In this document: piece after piece, positions 36,303 to 49,735 of the stretch
Layout: each line of letters starts with the position of its first letter
Numbering within the stretch: position 1 is the stretch's first letter
Source of the DNA: Morella rubra
Lineage: Eukaryota; Streptophyta; Magnoliopsida; Fagales; Myricaceae
Assembly (NCBI GenBank): GCA_003952965.2
Contig: CM025852.1
Span: forward strand, 21,768,168-21,832,167
Direction of reading: 5' to 3'
Length of the DNA stretch: 64,000 nt
Program-made: the position numbers and the translations under genes
Notes under the pieces: generated by a model
Database searches by the model: none
Told to the model about the DNA's origin: nothing
The model's input: only the letters and a program-made list of their open reading frames with translations

Positions 36303-38828
36303 TCACAGAGTAAAAGCTTCAGTTCGAAGTTGAGTGAAATGAGGACTTTGGAGAGCCTCTTGAAGCAGCTCATGATCATCCCACGAATCACGATATGTCT
36401 CCAAGTTGACATCAGCATTTATTAAGGCTGAAATGCAGAGCTGTTTCCTCCATTCTTCCAAGTGTGGGAATCCGACATGATCTCCATACCTATCACAATA
36501 CTGCAAGAGAAAGCGAATAGGATTACATTACTGCTTGGAGTGCAAGACACTGTCCACTCTTTTTTGTAGAGTTTCCTTTGTCGGCCTACATAATATAATT
36601 AGTTAAATAACATCCATCATAAAATTACAAACGCGCACACAATTCAGAACCTTTTTTTTTACCCCACTTTTGAGGAAAGTGGTGAAGATGTTTAATTTTT
36701 ACCTCAAATTCTGCAATATCGTGAGTATTGCGCTTTGGAATGCCAGCAACTTCCCTAGAGTGATAGAACTCCTTAATGGACAGCATCATGTCATCCCATG
36801 ATGGCAATGTTCTTTTCCCTGACAACAGTTGAGCTATCCATTTCGCTTGTGACTCAAAGAAGGGGAACCCTATAATCTGCAGCAGCCAAAATAATCCTTT
36901 TCAAGGAATTGGTGTGTATGGCAAAACAGAATTATTATATATAATTCTAAATGCTTTAAGACGAATATCGTGAGGTGTTTGAAGTAATACAAGATAAAAG
37001 CTTAGATCTTTACCTTTCTAGGAATGCCTACAAAGGAAAGAGAGGGAGCAAGAGAAGGAGGAAAGGTGTGCTCGTACAAAGGACCCACTCTCTCATCATC
37101 CACAATAACTTTCCCTTTGGTGTCAAGAAATGGGAACGCATACGAATACCTACACATAGCCCACTCGGAACCATTATTATAACACATTGGACCACACAAG
37201 CTTTTTATTTAATCAGCTTAGGGACAGAGCTAGTCAGATCAGTTCCCTGCTGTGGTGTCTTACCCTGTGCAGTACAAGATAGAATCGGCCATAACCCACG
37301 AGCCGTCTACAAATAGAACCCGTCCATCCTCATGAAGAGAGTCTATCTGTATGGTATCAATAATATTAAACTCTGTTTGTAAACATGTAAAATAAGAATT
37401 AATCCGGTTAAAAAAATTCATCTAGCTTTATTAAGCAGGAAGAATTTTTCAAGAGTGCAGTGGATAGATAAAACGGGTCTGAAAAATAGACTGTAGTAGT
37501 AAAAATTGGTTGTTTGTACTTTTCGTAGGTAAAAACTTGAAAGCCGGCCAGGAACGGAGACCTGTGGATGCAGATGCAAGTTCTCATGTTTGGAGAGGAC
37601 TTTTGATAGACCTTCAGTAATGGTAAGAGATTTGGCGCTGAGGTGGACTTCCTTTGCCACTTCAACAAGCTCCATGGATATATCCTGTCCACTTAAGGAA
37701 TTCCCGACCACCACCACAACCTACAGAAATGATATGCCTGTGGTTAGTTAACCCAGAAACGAATTGGAAACTGTTAGTGATTTAAAGTTCTAATGAGAGA
37801 GAAGATCAGCTTTTTGGGCATTTGCATTCTTAATAGTACTGATGTTTATTTTCTTTTGGAATGGCATTAGTGTCTTAAAAGTTGGAGAAACCAGAGATTG
37901 AGGAATGTGAGAAATGCCTCTTAAGCCTTACAGTTAACGAATTCTGGATTACCTCATCGCGAAATGGCTCGGGAGCCCTGTAGATGTGACTATGCATATG
38001 TTTCCTTTTCCACGCTTCCATTCCTGACAACGATCAAGGACATAAAAGCAAAAGAAGATCATTAATAAATTATTAATGATTATATAGAAGGTTAAGTCTA
38101 GTGCTTTTCTTTCGACTGTACATAGACATGACATGGACGTGAAGGATATTCATCAACAGATCTTCTTTTCATGGGAGACTAACTTTGGAACTTTTTTGAT
38201 TCATTGGTTTGTGTGTAAATGTGCTCCATGCAAAAGAGTGAGTATCACTTTCTTGCACACCTTTTATGGAAGGCAGTCTAGGTTGAGAGTAATGGCCAGT
38301 GGCCACAACCACGGCGTCAAAGACTTCTTCAACCACCTTCTCCGTCTTCTTCTCTTTACTCCTGACAACCCATTTCAGATCTTTTCCAATGACTCCAGAA
38401 TCTAACATCCCTGCATACTCCACCCTAGTGTTGAACCGTATCATCTCCCTTAACCCAAACCACTCACAAAAATCTTGTAGGTACAGAAAAAGTTCCCTAT
38501 GGCCTGGGAACCTTCTCGCGTCCCTATCTTTCTTTACCAAAAATGGAAAATCCGTGAACCCCATGATCTCCCTAGGAGATATGAGCCTCAAAGAGCCATA
38601 GATGCTACTGTGCACCTTTAGGAAAGCGTTCCTTCCTAGAGGATCCTCACCCTCCACATTTGGATCATATAGCCATTGCCCTCCCACATCGTGGTTTTGT
38701 TCCAATACCACCACACTGTGTCCTTCTTTTCTCAACTCCCTTGCCGCGACTAGCCCCGATGGTCCAGCCCCGATCACGCAAACATTTTTAGATTGGTTAC
38801 CTTCAGAAACCATGGCGGTCCGCTCCAC
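36303..38828 (-). CDS. Flavin-containing monooxygenase, FMO GS-OX-like, 462 aa
   Basis: Seven exons, all with GT-AG borders and continuous phase: 38261-38828, 37953-38023, 37562-37720, 37264-37346, 37014-37149, 36703-36876, 36303-36500 (1389 nt). Plant FMOs use FAD, NADPH and O2 to oxygenate soft nucleophiles; the GS-OX clade includes S-oxygenases of methylthioalkyl glucosinolates, but clade members also occur in plants without glucosinolates, so the substrate here is unknown. Visible motifs: FAD-binding GAGPSG at residues 20-25 with acidic E43, FMO-type FPGHRE at 107-112, NADPH-binding GNSLSG at 219-224, and CTGY at 292-295 near the second nucleotide site. All expected motifs are present and the length is normal. 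The first ATG is used; a second is five codons in. Likely cytosolic. Unlinked in function to its neighbours. Confidence 0.92.
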
Positions 38829-38935
38829 CAGGTGATCTTGGGATTTATCGGCTAGGGAGCGGGTTGAGGGCTTGGACCCCTTTCTTGAAAATGAATTTTG
38901 GAGGTGTGGGAAATGTGTGTAGGGGTGAGTAGGGG

Positions 38936-38943
38936 ATTATATA
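38936..38943 (-). promoter_or_regulatory. Candidate TATA box of the monooxygenase gene
   Basis: Minus-strand TATATAAT lies about 110 bp before the ATG at 38828, consistent with a leader of roughly 80 nt. It is the only good TATA motif in the first 200 bp upstream. Confidence 0.5.
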
Positions 38944-39892
38944 GTTGGATTTTGTTCACGCAAACTAAGATAAATCATAATAATTGTCGGAAATAGAGGG
39001 TTTGCTAGCCGGGAGACACACGTGACAGATTAAAATCATGGTTTTGGGGATTTGTCGGCGTTGAACTAAAAGTTACGTCTGAATGTCTAATTTGACTGTT
39101 TTTACTTTTTCACTAAAGTCTCCTGAACTGGCGTTCTGATGATCTGCATGCATGGGCTGGACTGGGAGCAATTTCACAATTCCCTTCATTGGTGAAGGAT
39201 TTTATGACCGAGATGGTTTTGGCAGCTCAACTTCTATACTTCTGTGTTTGTATTGTATATACAGTGAACTCCGTTAGAAGAGATTCATTCATGCATCTAC
39301 AAATAAAAGATAAAATATGTTATCTCTTAACAGAAAAATTGCTCTTATTCTAAGCTATAAAACCAACTTTCTTAATTAGCTTCTGTTTCTTCACGTTTCT
39401 CTTCATCTTCAACACATTTCTGTTGCTGATCTGCATTATCTCTCGTATCTGTTGTCTGCATCTGCATCTGCTTTGTCTGAATTATTGTCTCTGGCAATTG
39501 GTGGGCCATAAAAGACACGTAGGAAACATGGGTAGCAGTCTGATCATGTTGTACCCAAGAAAGAAAGACATCATCATGATTTGAATATTCTTGTTTTAGT
39601 CACAGATTTGCACAAATTACTAATGTTTTGAAGTTAAAGACTTTAGATAATATCATAATCCATCAATAAGTTTTGATATAATATTATCAAGTTTTAATAC
39701 GAGATATTGTTAAAATCTCAAAGATTCAAGTTTAAAAGTAGAAATATTTTTCTATCATACTTTAACTTCTTTATAGATAAAGATCTTTAACTTGTAATTT
39801 GCATAGACTCATAATACAAAATACAATCCCACGAGACTTTTAACAGTGGATATAGGTCTTCTAGACGAACTGCATAAATTTTTATTTAGGGA
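38944..39892. other. Monooxygenase upstream region
   Basis: No gene seen. About 39420-39490 is a run of CT- and TCTGCATC-like short repeats. The remainder is AT-rich promoter or intergenic DNA. Confidence 0.4.
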
Positions 39893-40263
39893 AAAATACA
39901 CTTTTCACCCACAAACTACCGGAGTAGTGATATATTGCACCCCAAACTACCATCTTTAAGACATTGCACCCTCAAACTACCAATGTTATACACTTTGCAC
40001 CCTAAACTACCCACTTTGACACATTACACCCTCCAACTACTAATATTAAACACTTTGCACCCTCCATTTGACAATAATACCCTTGAGAAATTAATGAATT
40101 GACAACAATATCTAAGGGCATTATCGTCATTTTAGTTTGAAAATTTGATAAAGGGTGCAAAGTGTTAAAAATTGGTAGTTAAGGTGCAATGTGTCAAAAT
40201 TGGTAGTTTAGGGTGCAAAGTGTAAAATATATAGTAGTTCGTGGGTGAAAATGTATTTTCCCC
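39893..40263. mobile_element. Foldback MITE, ACTTTGCACC family
   Basis: The left end GGGAAAAATACACTTTTCA and the inverted right end GGGAAAATACATTTTCACCC match well. The interior repeats CACTTTGCACCCTAAACTAC several times on the left and the complement GTAGTTTAGGGTGCAAAGTG on the right. About 370 bp, no coding capacity. Confidence 0.75.
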
Positions 40264-40350
40264 TTCTATTTATTATTTCTCTTCTCCTCCCTCTCCATAT
40301 TAATTAATCTTTTTCTTCGTTTTTAGTGATCCCTTATGGTTTCTCACATT

Positions 40351-40360
40351 TATATATATA

Positions 40361-40394
<34 letters not shown>
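40351..40394. repeat. (TA)n microsatellite
   Basis: About 44 bp of almost perfect TA repeats with one phase slip. Open frames crossing it are artefacts. Confidence 0.95.
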
Positions 40395-40396
<2 letters not shown>

Positions 40397-41428
40397 AGGC
40401 TTCTCTGGATTTTTAAATGAAGGAAAATTATGGTTCTGAATACCCTTTTGAGGAAAGAATAAGAAAGAACAATTTCTACATATTCCATGCTAAGATGTGG
40501 AACTATAGCTAGCCCAATTTCCAAGTCTTTTTATCAGGAGTTCACAATTGCCTTGAGACCCCAAAAACAAATATTAGGTTATTAAGCTCGATAGAAGCGA
40601 TCGATAAGCTGCTCAATGGGGTAGCTAACTCACACGACCCAATATTCCACAGTCTCATGGCTTTTTGTATGGTCTGCAGAAAGTCATTTCTTAGTTTTCC
40701 TTTTCCATGGAAGTCAAAAAGATTATATCTCGAGCATCTGTCATTAGTAATATTTTACCCATAAAGTACTTTTTAATTTTCTGTCATATTTTACTTTTTT
40801 TCTTCCTCCTTTTGGTTTTCCATGAAAGTTGTGGTCAGGAACGGCGTAGGGTACTAAGGTTTGAACCAAGCCAAGGGAGAATGCCCCCACTTTTTGGTGC
40901 CCCACGGTACTGGTGGGAGAATGCCCCTTCTTCAAGCTGTCAAGGGAACATGAACAATCATGCAGCAGTGAGCATATATTTATTCAACGTATTTTCCTTA
41001 TGTTATCGCGTCGTGACTTTCTGTTTTCCAACTTTTGGTCAAGTTGGAAGCCCTCATTTAGTCCTTTTCCTTTGCTTTTTCGTCGGCAGTGTTGCTTCTC
41101 GGTCACAACAACAGGAAAAGGTACAAGGTTTTCAAAAGAACCATATATAAAAAAGAAGAAAGAATATATAGGTTACGTGATCTTCAGCACTTCATGATTA
41201 TATTATTCACTAGCTACTTTATTGTTTCGCGTAAGATCGGTTCAAATCTTCGTATGGTTCAAGAAATCACAACGACTACATAAATTATAATTTTTCTCCA
41301 AGTTTCAAGAAATGATACGCAAATTGTGTTTTTGATTAATATATAGCCAAATCCCAAATAATTAACTTTTTTTATACATAGATGGTAAACTTGCACGACA
41401 AAACAGATTGATGCTGATACGTACAAGG

Positions 41429-41484
<56 letters not shown>
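41429..41484. repeat. Compound (TC)n(AC)n microsatellite
   Basis: About 31 bp of TC repeats directly followed by about 24 bp of AC repeats. Likely length-polymorphic. Confidence 0.95.
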
Positions 41485-44089
41485 CAATCCAATAAATTAC
41501 AATTAAGATCCAAATTTATGATTTTTTGGTCACCACATGATACATGCAATATGGCTGAAGAGTTGGTATACATTTCAGAAGCCCATCGAGTCGGAATAAT
41601 TAGGTGACGCTTTAATTAGATTGAATTCTGTAGTCTACATTTTATGCTCTAATTAGGCAAACGAGGAATAATATTGAATGGGTATTGTCGATTTCCCAAA
41701 TGGATAAAGCCCTTTCAAAAACAGGATCATCCCACCCTTAAAACATTTCCTTAATTAGTGACCACCAAATGATACACGAATAAAGTAAAGGGAAAGCTTG
41801 TTAATTAAGCTTTTCTTCTCATCTTAAATTAAGCACATTGGCCTTTTGATGATCCGGCTTCATAAAGAAACTAGTGTGCATGATAACAAAATGTTACGAC
41901 AAGGGGATCTGGGAGGGAATCAGTGATGTACGTAAACTATATATGTATAAGATCTAGTACTCTTTGAGGGTTATGAATGATTAATCCTCATTCTCTAATT
42001 GATATGATTTAATTAACAATTAGCAACCTACATCGACGTCTAATCCGATAATGTCGTGTCTAGACTAAACTAGGCCCATTAATTGGACAGTACAGAATCT
42101 ACTTGGTAGTAATCGCTATACATATGTTGACAATAAGATGAGACCAACAATCTAATTAGATCTTATAACACAAACATTTAAGTGTGAGTTAAGCAATGAG
42201 ATGAGACAAACATTAATCCAATAAGTTCCTAATACAAACATTATGTGTGAACCAAGCAATGATCTAATTGGAGTTGTCTGATTAGGGCAACGATCGACAT
42301 TCATGATACACACTAATGAATTAGGTGCTGCTGCCCATTATCCTTTACCAAACCTAGTTAATTTCAATATTGATTAGCTGCACATGCAAGTAGTATCATG
42401 TGTAGTACACCAACCATAATATTATAATTGCTTCTCTGATCTCAGTACCCTCTCCCTGATCATGCAGTACTTCTTGATCTGTGCATGATCATGAGTACAC
42501 GTACGTCGTAGTTTTTGGAGTACATGATTTTCTTCACTTGGTATTGGGGATATTCCTCCGTACAAGGCCGAAATATTTGTTGAAACTTAATTAAGAATAT
42601 ATATATCGTAGCATACATGTTAGGTTAAAATTAAATATCCCATAATATTGCGCCGCCACATGTCTTCGGAGGGATTGGCCGGACGTACGTTGGGCCATAA
42701 TTAATTTCCTTAAATGAAAAATGCTATAGTATACATTAATATACATGTTAGCTAGAAATTAGGTTAGGAGTAATTAAGAGTCTTGTAAATGCACCGCCTA
42801 TATACGTTCAGAGTTAGGAGAGCCATATATTAACTTTAAAAGCCATGAATCCCCAAGCAATATCCCATCCAAATTATACTCTTATCCCGGCCCTAATTCA
42901 CTCACCAAACATTACTGTTAAATGCCAATTGCCATATGTCTTTACGTAGAAGTTTTATTGACTGTACGGTAAATGTAATATACTCCTGATCGATGAGGTT
43001 TTACTCATAGTACTGGATATATGGTAGACCATATAAAGGTGATCACAAGCTGCAAACGTACGGTGAAATTAATACATCGCTTCTTTGAGTATGCTTACAA
43101 GGAAGATCACGTAATACTTCTTTACTTTACGCTTACTACGTAGATCCCAATCAAAGCAAAATTTTACCCTCTTTCGGTGTTAGAACTTTGGGTAGGTGCA
43201 GGAGGAAGCTGCAATTATGTAAGTCACTTTCAGTTTCACCTACCAACAAATATAATGGCGCAATTCACGGTATCTGCAGTACTACATTTCTCTTCATGGG
43301 GTCGATGTACACTGATCTATATCATGTCAAGCTAGCTAGCTAGCTGGTGACTGGTGAGTGAAATAATGCAGATACCTGAGAAGGCCGAAGAGTGATTCTT
43401 TAGATGTATACTTTCCTACGACTTTATTATGAATAGAAAACTTAGAAGGGAGTACTCAGATCAGAGCTTCAAAGTGAGGGGAAGAAAGTTACTCATTTGT
43501 TTTTACATGTGTCTAGCCGTAATCATCTTGTTTTTGTCATCATACATGTATAAGGTCTAATTCTAAAGCGGAGCTTCTAGCTTTCCTTGATGGGGTTAAG
43601 TTGTGCATTCATATAATCGTATTCAAATAGAGAGTGATTCTATATTAATTGTTAACTGAATTTGTCATCGTAGCCGTAGTTTGTGATATTTTTGAAATTT
43701 CTAGAATGACTTATTACAATATTTGGATAGTCGAAAGATTAATCATATATATTGAGAGGCAAATTCTTTAATTAACAGACATATTGGTAAATACAGAAGT
43801 ATAAGGATTGGAAAAACATTTCAGCATTGCGCAGAAAAACTATCGGTGCCTACGCATTAGATCTTCATGCCCTACCGACTTGATGATTTTAATGTTTTCA
43901 ATGTGTTTTTGATGTATTAGTATTTTCTTGCAGGTTTATATCTACGAGGAAAATAGGATGTTATGTTTTGCTGTCTTTATTCTTTATCATTTGATATTTG
44001 TTACCACAAGGTATTCTTTTCCCTACGAGTAAAATCTATTTAATAAAATTTTTGTAGTACCATATTTTTCTTTAAAAAGAAAAAAAAAC
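41485..44089. other. Gene-free AT-rich intergenic DNA
   Basis: No open frame with coding character, no recognisable repeat element with clean borders. 40395-41428 is similar; its longest frame (40707-41150) has no domain. Confidence 0.5.
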
Positions 44090-44700
44090 AAAGTCAATTA
44101 GGTAGAAGCTAGCTCCTAGTGGCCATGATCTACATGCAGTAGCCTACGGTTGTCGGCTCCTATTTATATGATCGACAATGCACGTTCTGGGCCACAGTGA
44201 ATTCATGTGATATCTCTTCACAACATTATTTGCATGATGTTGCTAGACAGGACACAAAGTGCCATGATGGACTATATATAGGGAAGATACATTGATGTAC
44301 GGCCCAAACGTTAGAGTTCTTATAATTTGACAGATTATACCACAAGGATACAGCCATTACTGTCAACTCAGAACCAAGGAGGTCTTGTTCTGGTACATGT
44401 TAGAGATTCCCAAGTTTTGAGCTCCGAGAACCAAAATCAACCAACATATTCGTTTTGATAAAATTTTTAAAATTTAAATCAAATATTTTAAAATTATAAT
44501 TTAATATTATTTTTATATAAATATCAATAAAATTTAATATTTTTTTTTTTATAAACATCGATACAACTCAATAACTTCTACACAAATATTAATAAAATTT
44601 CAACATCACTTAAATATTCACATCATATTTTAAATTCTTAAAATTTTACCAAAACGAATTTACATGAATCACAAGTGGACTTCGCATATCCTAACAAGGC
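44090..44700. repeat. Duplication D, copy 1, with MITE insertion
   Basis: Matches 45967-46640 through phrases such as CAGTAGCCTACGGTT, AATGCACGTTCTGGG and CAAGTTTTGAGCTCCG. It contains an AT-rich element at about 44446-44664 with inverted ends ATTCGTTTTG and CAAAACGAAT that is missing from copy 2. Confidence 0.7.
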
Positions 44701-45966
44701 AATAACAAAAGCTACAGAAAAAAATAAAAATAAAAATCGTATAGTATTATGTTTTCACAAAAAAGTTTTTGAATTAAAACTTTCTACAAATCAATCACTG
44801 AATTTCTAGACAAATTTGAACTCTTCCGTCACCATTCTGTAAACCTACTAATGGAAGATGTTAAGCGGTAAAAATGTGCCACATGAATACCAATCAAAAA
44901 AGGACGCGTGTCTCCATCGGCCAAATGGGACGCCATGCTGGAGGCCTGATGTACATGTGTATCACTGTTTGCCGATGTCCGCATTTAAAAAAAGAAAAAA
45001 AATAGATCACACTCCGTCTCATCTCCCTCCCCGATACCCCATACCAGTTTACTCGGTAAAAAACCCTAACACACCTAATTTTCAGTCCGACCCCTTTCTC
45101 GCAAAAACCCATTGATTTTCTGGCTTAATTACACAAGAGTCACAAGCTCCCTATAGTACTCCGGTTCACTTTTGACTTGTGTTCTATTTCTTTCTTGCTT
45201 TCCGTCTCTGCCGTTCACTTCGTTACTGTTCTTCTGAGATTTTCTTCTTTGATTTAGTCCTTAAACTCTCATTTCATATCATACGATCTTTCGCTTCAGC
45301 AGATTACATGATTGCTCAAGATGCTACTGGATTGTGGAGTCTAAAGCCTCAATTTTGAACTCGTTTCTGGGTTTCCACATAAAATAACACTCGCTGACTT
45401 TGACGTTGAACTATCCACTCGGAAAAAAAAAAAAGAAAAAAAAGAACTATCGCCTTTGCTTCGTGATTTCTAATTCTGTTCTTTGCTTGATCAGTTGGGG
45501 TTTCTGTGGAATTTTTTCGATTCAAAGTAGAAGCTTGTAATTTACTCACTCCTACCACATAAAATAACGTTCTGGAGGGGTCCAGAACCTCCCAGTCTGC
45601 CTTGTTAATCTTCTGGGACTTTCCTTAAACTCATCACCTTATGCTCTTTGTTATTTCTCTTGCAGGTAGATGGATGAAGATCCCTCATGCCCCCGCGATA
45701 TTCCCCAGCTGAAAACTGGCAGTGAAGAGTGAATCCCTCTAGCTTCTGCTTACAGCGTGGCGTCCAGTTTGTGGATGGATACACACGTCCTTCTATCTGA
45801 TTGGTGCTTACATGGCACATTTTTTACAACTCAGCATGTTCAGGGAATGGAGACGGAGGAATCTAGATTTATCTTTAAAGACTGATTTGTCAACAGTATT
45901 ACCTTTTTAAAAAAAAAAAAAAAAAACTTATACCACATAAATTATTTATGCAATTAAACCAAAACA
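44701..45966 (+). other. Leader-like segment with a 20-codon frame
   Basis: From about 45020 to 45670 the sequence turns CT-rich, like a promoter plus 5' leader, and reaches an acceptor-like TCTTGCAG at 45657-45664. An ATG at 45670 opens MDEDPSCPRDIPQLKTGSEE and then a TGA at 45730-45732. It may be the first exon of a lost or truncated gene; I cannot identify it. Confidence 0.25.
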
Positions 45967-46640
45967 AAAGTAATTAGGTAGTAACTACCTCCTTATGGTC
46001 ATGATCTACAGTAGCCTACGGTTCCTATATTTTTATATATATTTTTCTAAGTGATATATATAACAATGCACGTTCTGGGGCACAGTGTATACAATCTCTT
46101 CGCAACATTGTTTGCATAATATAATTTAACAGATTACACCACAAGGTTACAGCCATTACGTGTGGCCTTTGTTTTGTTTATTTTTCTTCGTTGTTTTCGG
46201 CTTTTTCGGTGGGCTTCTCTGATCTTCTGTGGATCTTTTCTAGCCCTTTGGAGCTTGTTGTGTCCAAGTTGTGACTTTGTATTTACTGGCTTGTTAGGTT
46301 TTGTATTTACTGGCTTGTTAGGTTTCTGTAGTTTTGTCTATCGCTTCAGGCCACTGCTCTTACTGTCTAGTATAGATTATATAATAATTTTTTTTCTGTT
46401 AGAATTCCGTCGGTTTATTTTAAACCTGGTTGTAATTTACTTTGATTTTATTTTATGAAACGTGACTCATTTAAAAAAAAAAAAAAAACACCTATTACTG
46501 TCAACTCAAAACCAATTCAGAGTTTCGGAGCTTCCAAGTTTTGAGCTCCGGAACCAAAATGAACCAGCTAGAGTCTAAATCACGGGTGGACTTCACAAAT
46601 CCTAACAAGGCAACAACCAAGGCGGCTACATCAAGTATAT
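45967..46640. repeat. Duplication D, copy 2
   Basis: Counterpart of 44090-44700. It lacks the MITE of copy 1 and has gained the poly(A)-tailed insertion at 46160-46490. Confidence 0.7.
46160..46490 (+). mobile_element. Poly(A)-tailed retroposon, probably LINE 3' end
   Basis: Inserted within GCCATTACTG, a site still empty in copy 1 at about 44352. It ends in 16-17 A residues and is flanked by ATTAC repeats (46155-46159 and 46494-46498). It includes a 24-bp tandem doublet (TTTGTATTTACTGGCTTG). The end TTGTAATTTACTTTGATTTT resembles L1-type 3' UTRs. The open frame across it is not convincing. Confidence 0.65.
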
Positions 46641-46672
46641 ATCTGCACCTGTGCGTGCACCCTCTGCATGTA

Positions 46673-46810
46673 GGCTGCTTGAATATGTAGAGTAGGTGTT
46701 AGTTTTGCTTCTGCTATTGCCAACCATATCCGAGCTTGTGATATGCCGTTTGGTTAGGTGTTGTTGTTTTTAATGAGATGAAGTATTACTTGGAAAAAAA
46801 AAAAAAAGTA
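46673..46810 (+). mobile_element. Truncated LINE 3' end with 16-bp target duplication
   Basis: A 138-bp insert ending in an A run, flanked by GCACCCTCTGCATGTA (46657-46672) and GCACCCTCTGTATGTA (46812-46827), 15 of 16 identical. The frame SAIANHIRACDMPFG with a stop could be the C-terminus of an L1 ORF2. Long variable duplications and A-tails are the signature of LINE-driven insertion. Confidence 0.8.
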
Positions 46811-49042
46811 TGCACCCTCTGTATGTATAACAGAACACAGCCACGAACAGAGGACAATTAACTTTTTATGTTTTTTGTTCGCTCTCAAAACTGTAGTTGT
46901 TGGTGTTTCTTTTCTTATTTGCTGACAATTTTCCAAACAAAAAAGAAGACTGTAGTTGTTGTCAATGAGATCTAATGCACAAGGAATAGGTATTATAAAA
47001 ATATTTGGAATCTGACTTGAAGGAAAAGGGAAAATGAATCATGTTTTCAAGGATACAGCGACATAAAGTCAATGGCTTCCCCTTGATTTTTCTTCATACG
47101 ATCACTATGCATTTGGGTGCTCATTTCTGCACCAGTACCGCCACTCGGATCCATGGCTATAGTACCACCATATTGTCAGTTGCTGTCTATTTGTCAAATG
47201 TAATCCCGCGATGTGAGGGAAGAATAAGGATACAAAACATATAAAAATGGATAAAAGATAAGCTGTGGAGAAACCTAACAAATCTGCAACAAATGAAGAT
47301 AAAACTTTCTGTGGAGGGGAGATGAATTTAAGGAGCTTTAGAACAATTATATATATCGTGTATAATTCTCCCCTTATGGTGGATCGTGAAGATTGTAAAT
47401 CCCCAACTTGAAAATCAGTTCAGGAAACAGCATCTTTACATATAAAAGTGACTTGGAGGATCTGTTTCCAATTTTGGAATCAGCCATGCATTCTTATCCA
47501 TAGACTTCGTGTCCTGACAACCAATATTGAAGCTGCTAATTAGCATATAGCTCATGGCAGTCCTGTTTTTCAGTAGTGGACCATTGCAGTTCAAATACCC
47601 ATAGCTAGAACAAGATATTGGGCCTGATCTACTGAAAACTTACAAATACTCTGTTGCTTTTATGTTTTCCTTCTTTGCCAACTAGCCCAGTTAGAGTCAT
47701 TAATTCGATGTTGTTGACAACGAGAAGAAATGGAGATTTTTATGATAAAACTGCGAGCAATAGGAAAATATAATATCTGTAGAGGGAGAGAGAGAGCACC
47801 GAAAGATGAAGATGAAGAGGGGCATGAGATCATGATGTGAATGGGCTCAATGAAGATTATAACTAAGCATTATTCAACAGCAGAAGGCAGTTCATTTTTC
47901 ATTATAGCACTCAAATTCCTATGGAAAGATGTCTTGAGCTGCTTGTCAAGTCTGTTTCCACCCAAATGAAACATTGCCTTTTAGTTTCTAAGTTCTAAGC
48001 TCTTAAAAGCAAGTCAAAAAGACACTCTTTACTGGATGATCTTTGTAAAGAAAGTGGGGGCTAAATTGGGGCTGAAGGGCCATACTCTTTGAATAATGAA
48101 TAGTCAATGTTCCAAAAGTAGATGAAGTTTCAATGTGCTTAATTTATAATTAGTTCCATGCTCAGAACTTAAGTAAGAGAGGATTAGCACATAATATCCG
48201 CCGCGCAGCCAGATGGGGTGAGAGAATCCTTGAAGTTCTGTATGATTTTTGAACTTTTCTTTCCAAACTTTTCCTTCTGGTCGAATTTCTTCCCTACACC
48301 TGCTGCTGCCTTTCCTCTTTCTGGTCCACAAGTTAATGCTAAAGCCGAAAGCAAAAATGCATTACTTGAGGTGGGGCCAATCTCACGCTATTGACAGTAC
48401 CCCACTTCATTATCGTTCACCCGTAGGAAAGAAAAGATTCAGAAGCTATTCCGAGGTCTTTCTTTCCCCATTTGAACTGTATTTTTTTTTTTTTTTTTTT
48501 GTGAGCACCTGAAGGCTTGAATTTGAGAAGCTTGGGTTAACCTCCAACACCGACCAGCCCAAGTCCAGCTTGTTTTCTCGAATTGGATCAAGTTAATGTT
48601 GGGATTTGATTGGGTTTCGGTTGGACTTGTGTACACGGTCCTCAAGTACCTTCAAACATGACATGTTATTAGTTCTTTGTTTCTTATCCATGACCTTAAA
48701 AAACACCAAGGTTTTACCAGATATCAAAGGACTACAAGTGTAAAACTTGAACATGAAACACGTATGAAATCCAATTCGTGGCTTAGAAAAAAAAAAAAAT
48801 CCAATTCGTGACTGAAGAAGAATGGATATCCATGGCTGGAAAAGCAAATAAATAAGACAAAGTTAGTCATGTATATTCACTAGCCACTGACAATTAGTTA
48901 GAAAACAATCATCTAGTTTAAGTTTAGTTGTAATTAGCACATATGAATTCTCATTTTGTATATTTTTTGTTATCATTATCTGTCACATGCGGCGATTATG
49001 GGTTTGGATACCATACCAAGACAATAAATAAATTATGTTGAT
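46811..49042. other. Intergenic, no supported gene
   Basis: AT-rich DNA with short open frames only. Contains a poly(T) run near 48482-48500 and a tiny A-tail insertion at 48781-48796 described in the findings. Confidence 0.45.
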
Positions 49043-49735
49043 TTTTTTTTTTAAAAAAAAAAAGTAAAAGTGAAATTCATTTCTGAGAATTACAGAAATG
49101 CTAAGTGCATATGGACCTCCCTCCAAGGCCGGTTACAAGAAATAGAGGCATACAGCCGTTACAAATGGTCACTAAGGCCTCGTACAGATGGACTACCAAG
49201 CCCATAATTTCAAAATGGGTCCAAAGACCCAAAGGTATTGCCGCCATAAGTGGCGGTTTCTGTCTTCGGAGGAGAGGGTGGTCGAGGACCTCGCTCCGAC
49301 TTCCCCGAAAGCTCATCCATACCAGCACAACCAAAAGAGGACACGGAAAAAAGTGGCGGAGGACCAAGTGGAGAACCACCTAGAGCAGCCAGCTAGCTAC
49401 TGTGTTGGAGATCTGGGACGACTAGGAGGGCCAAAATGTGCATGACTGCCGGAAGTCGCCTACAAACATGGGCTTTACACGCGCCGGTGATCCGCCGCCA
49501 AATGGGTGCAGAAGATAGCGCCTGAACCCGCTGAACTCTTCCTTGTTGTGCGTTAATGGAGCATACGGGAAGGACATCGACCAAGGGGATAAGAGTGAGG
49601 AGAGACAAGAAGAGAGAAGAGAGCGACAAGAGAGTGGTCCTCCCGTCTCAGGAGACTGCTCTTAGAAACATGAATCAGTCGACAAAAGAGAGGGGTTATA
49701 GAGAGCGGGCAGATGCCTCTCTCTAGAATAATAAC
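49043..49735 (-). mobile_element. LINE-like or other retroposed sequence
   Basis: Read on the minus strand it starts near 49735 in CT-rich text (CTCTCTTCTCTCTTCTTGTC), is less AT-rich than its surroundings, and ends near 49043 in T-rich sequence then about 11 A residues. That asymmetry suggests a retroposed RNA. Open frames on both strands (up to 92 codons) have no domain I recognise, and no target duplication was found. Confidence 0.3.

Noticed and set aside
40707..41150. 147-codon frame with hydrophobic segments
   Set aside because: Composition reflects T-rich DNA; no domain, no homology recognised, no splice partners.
46162..46458. 98-codon hydrophobic frame
   Set aside because: Lies inside a poly(A)-tailed retroposon and includes a tandem doublet; T-rich artefact.
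49101..49445. Overlapping 85-92 codon frames on both strands
   Set aside because: Antisense mirror frames in a less AT-rich retroposed segment; no recognised domain.
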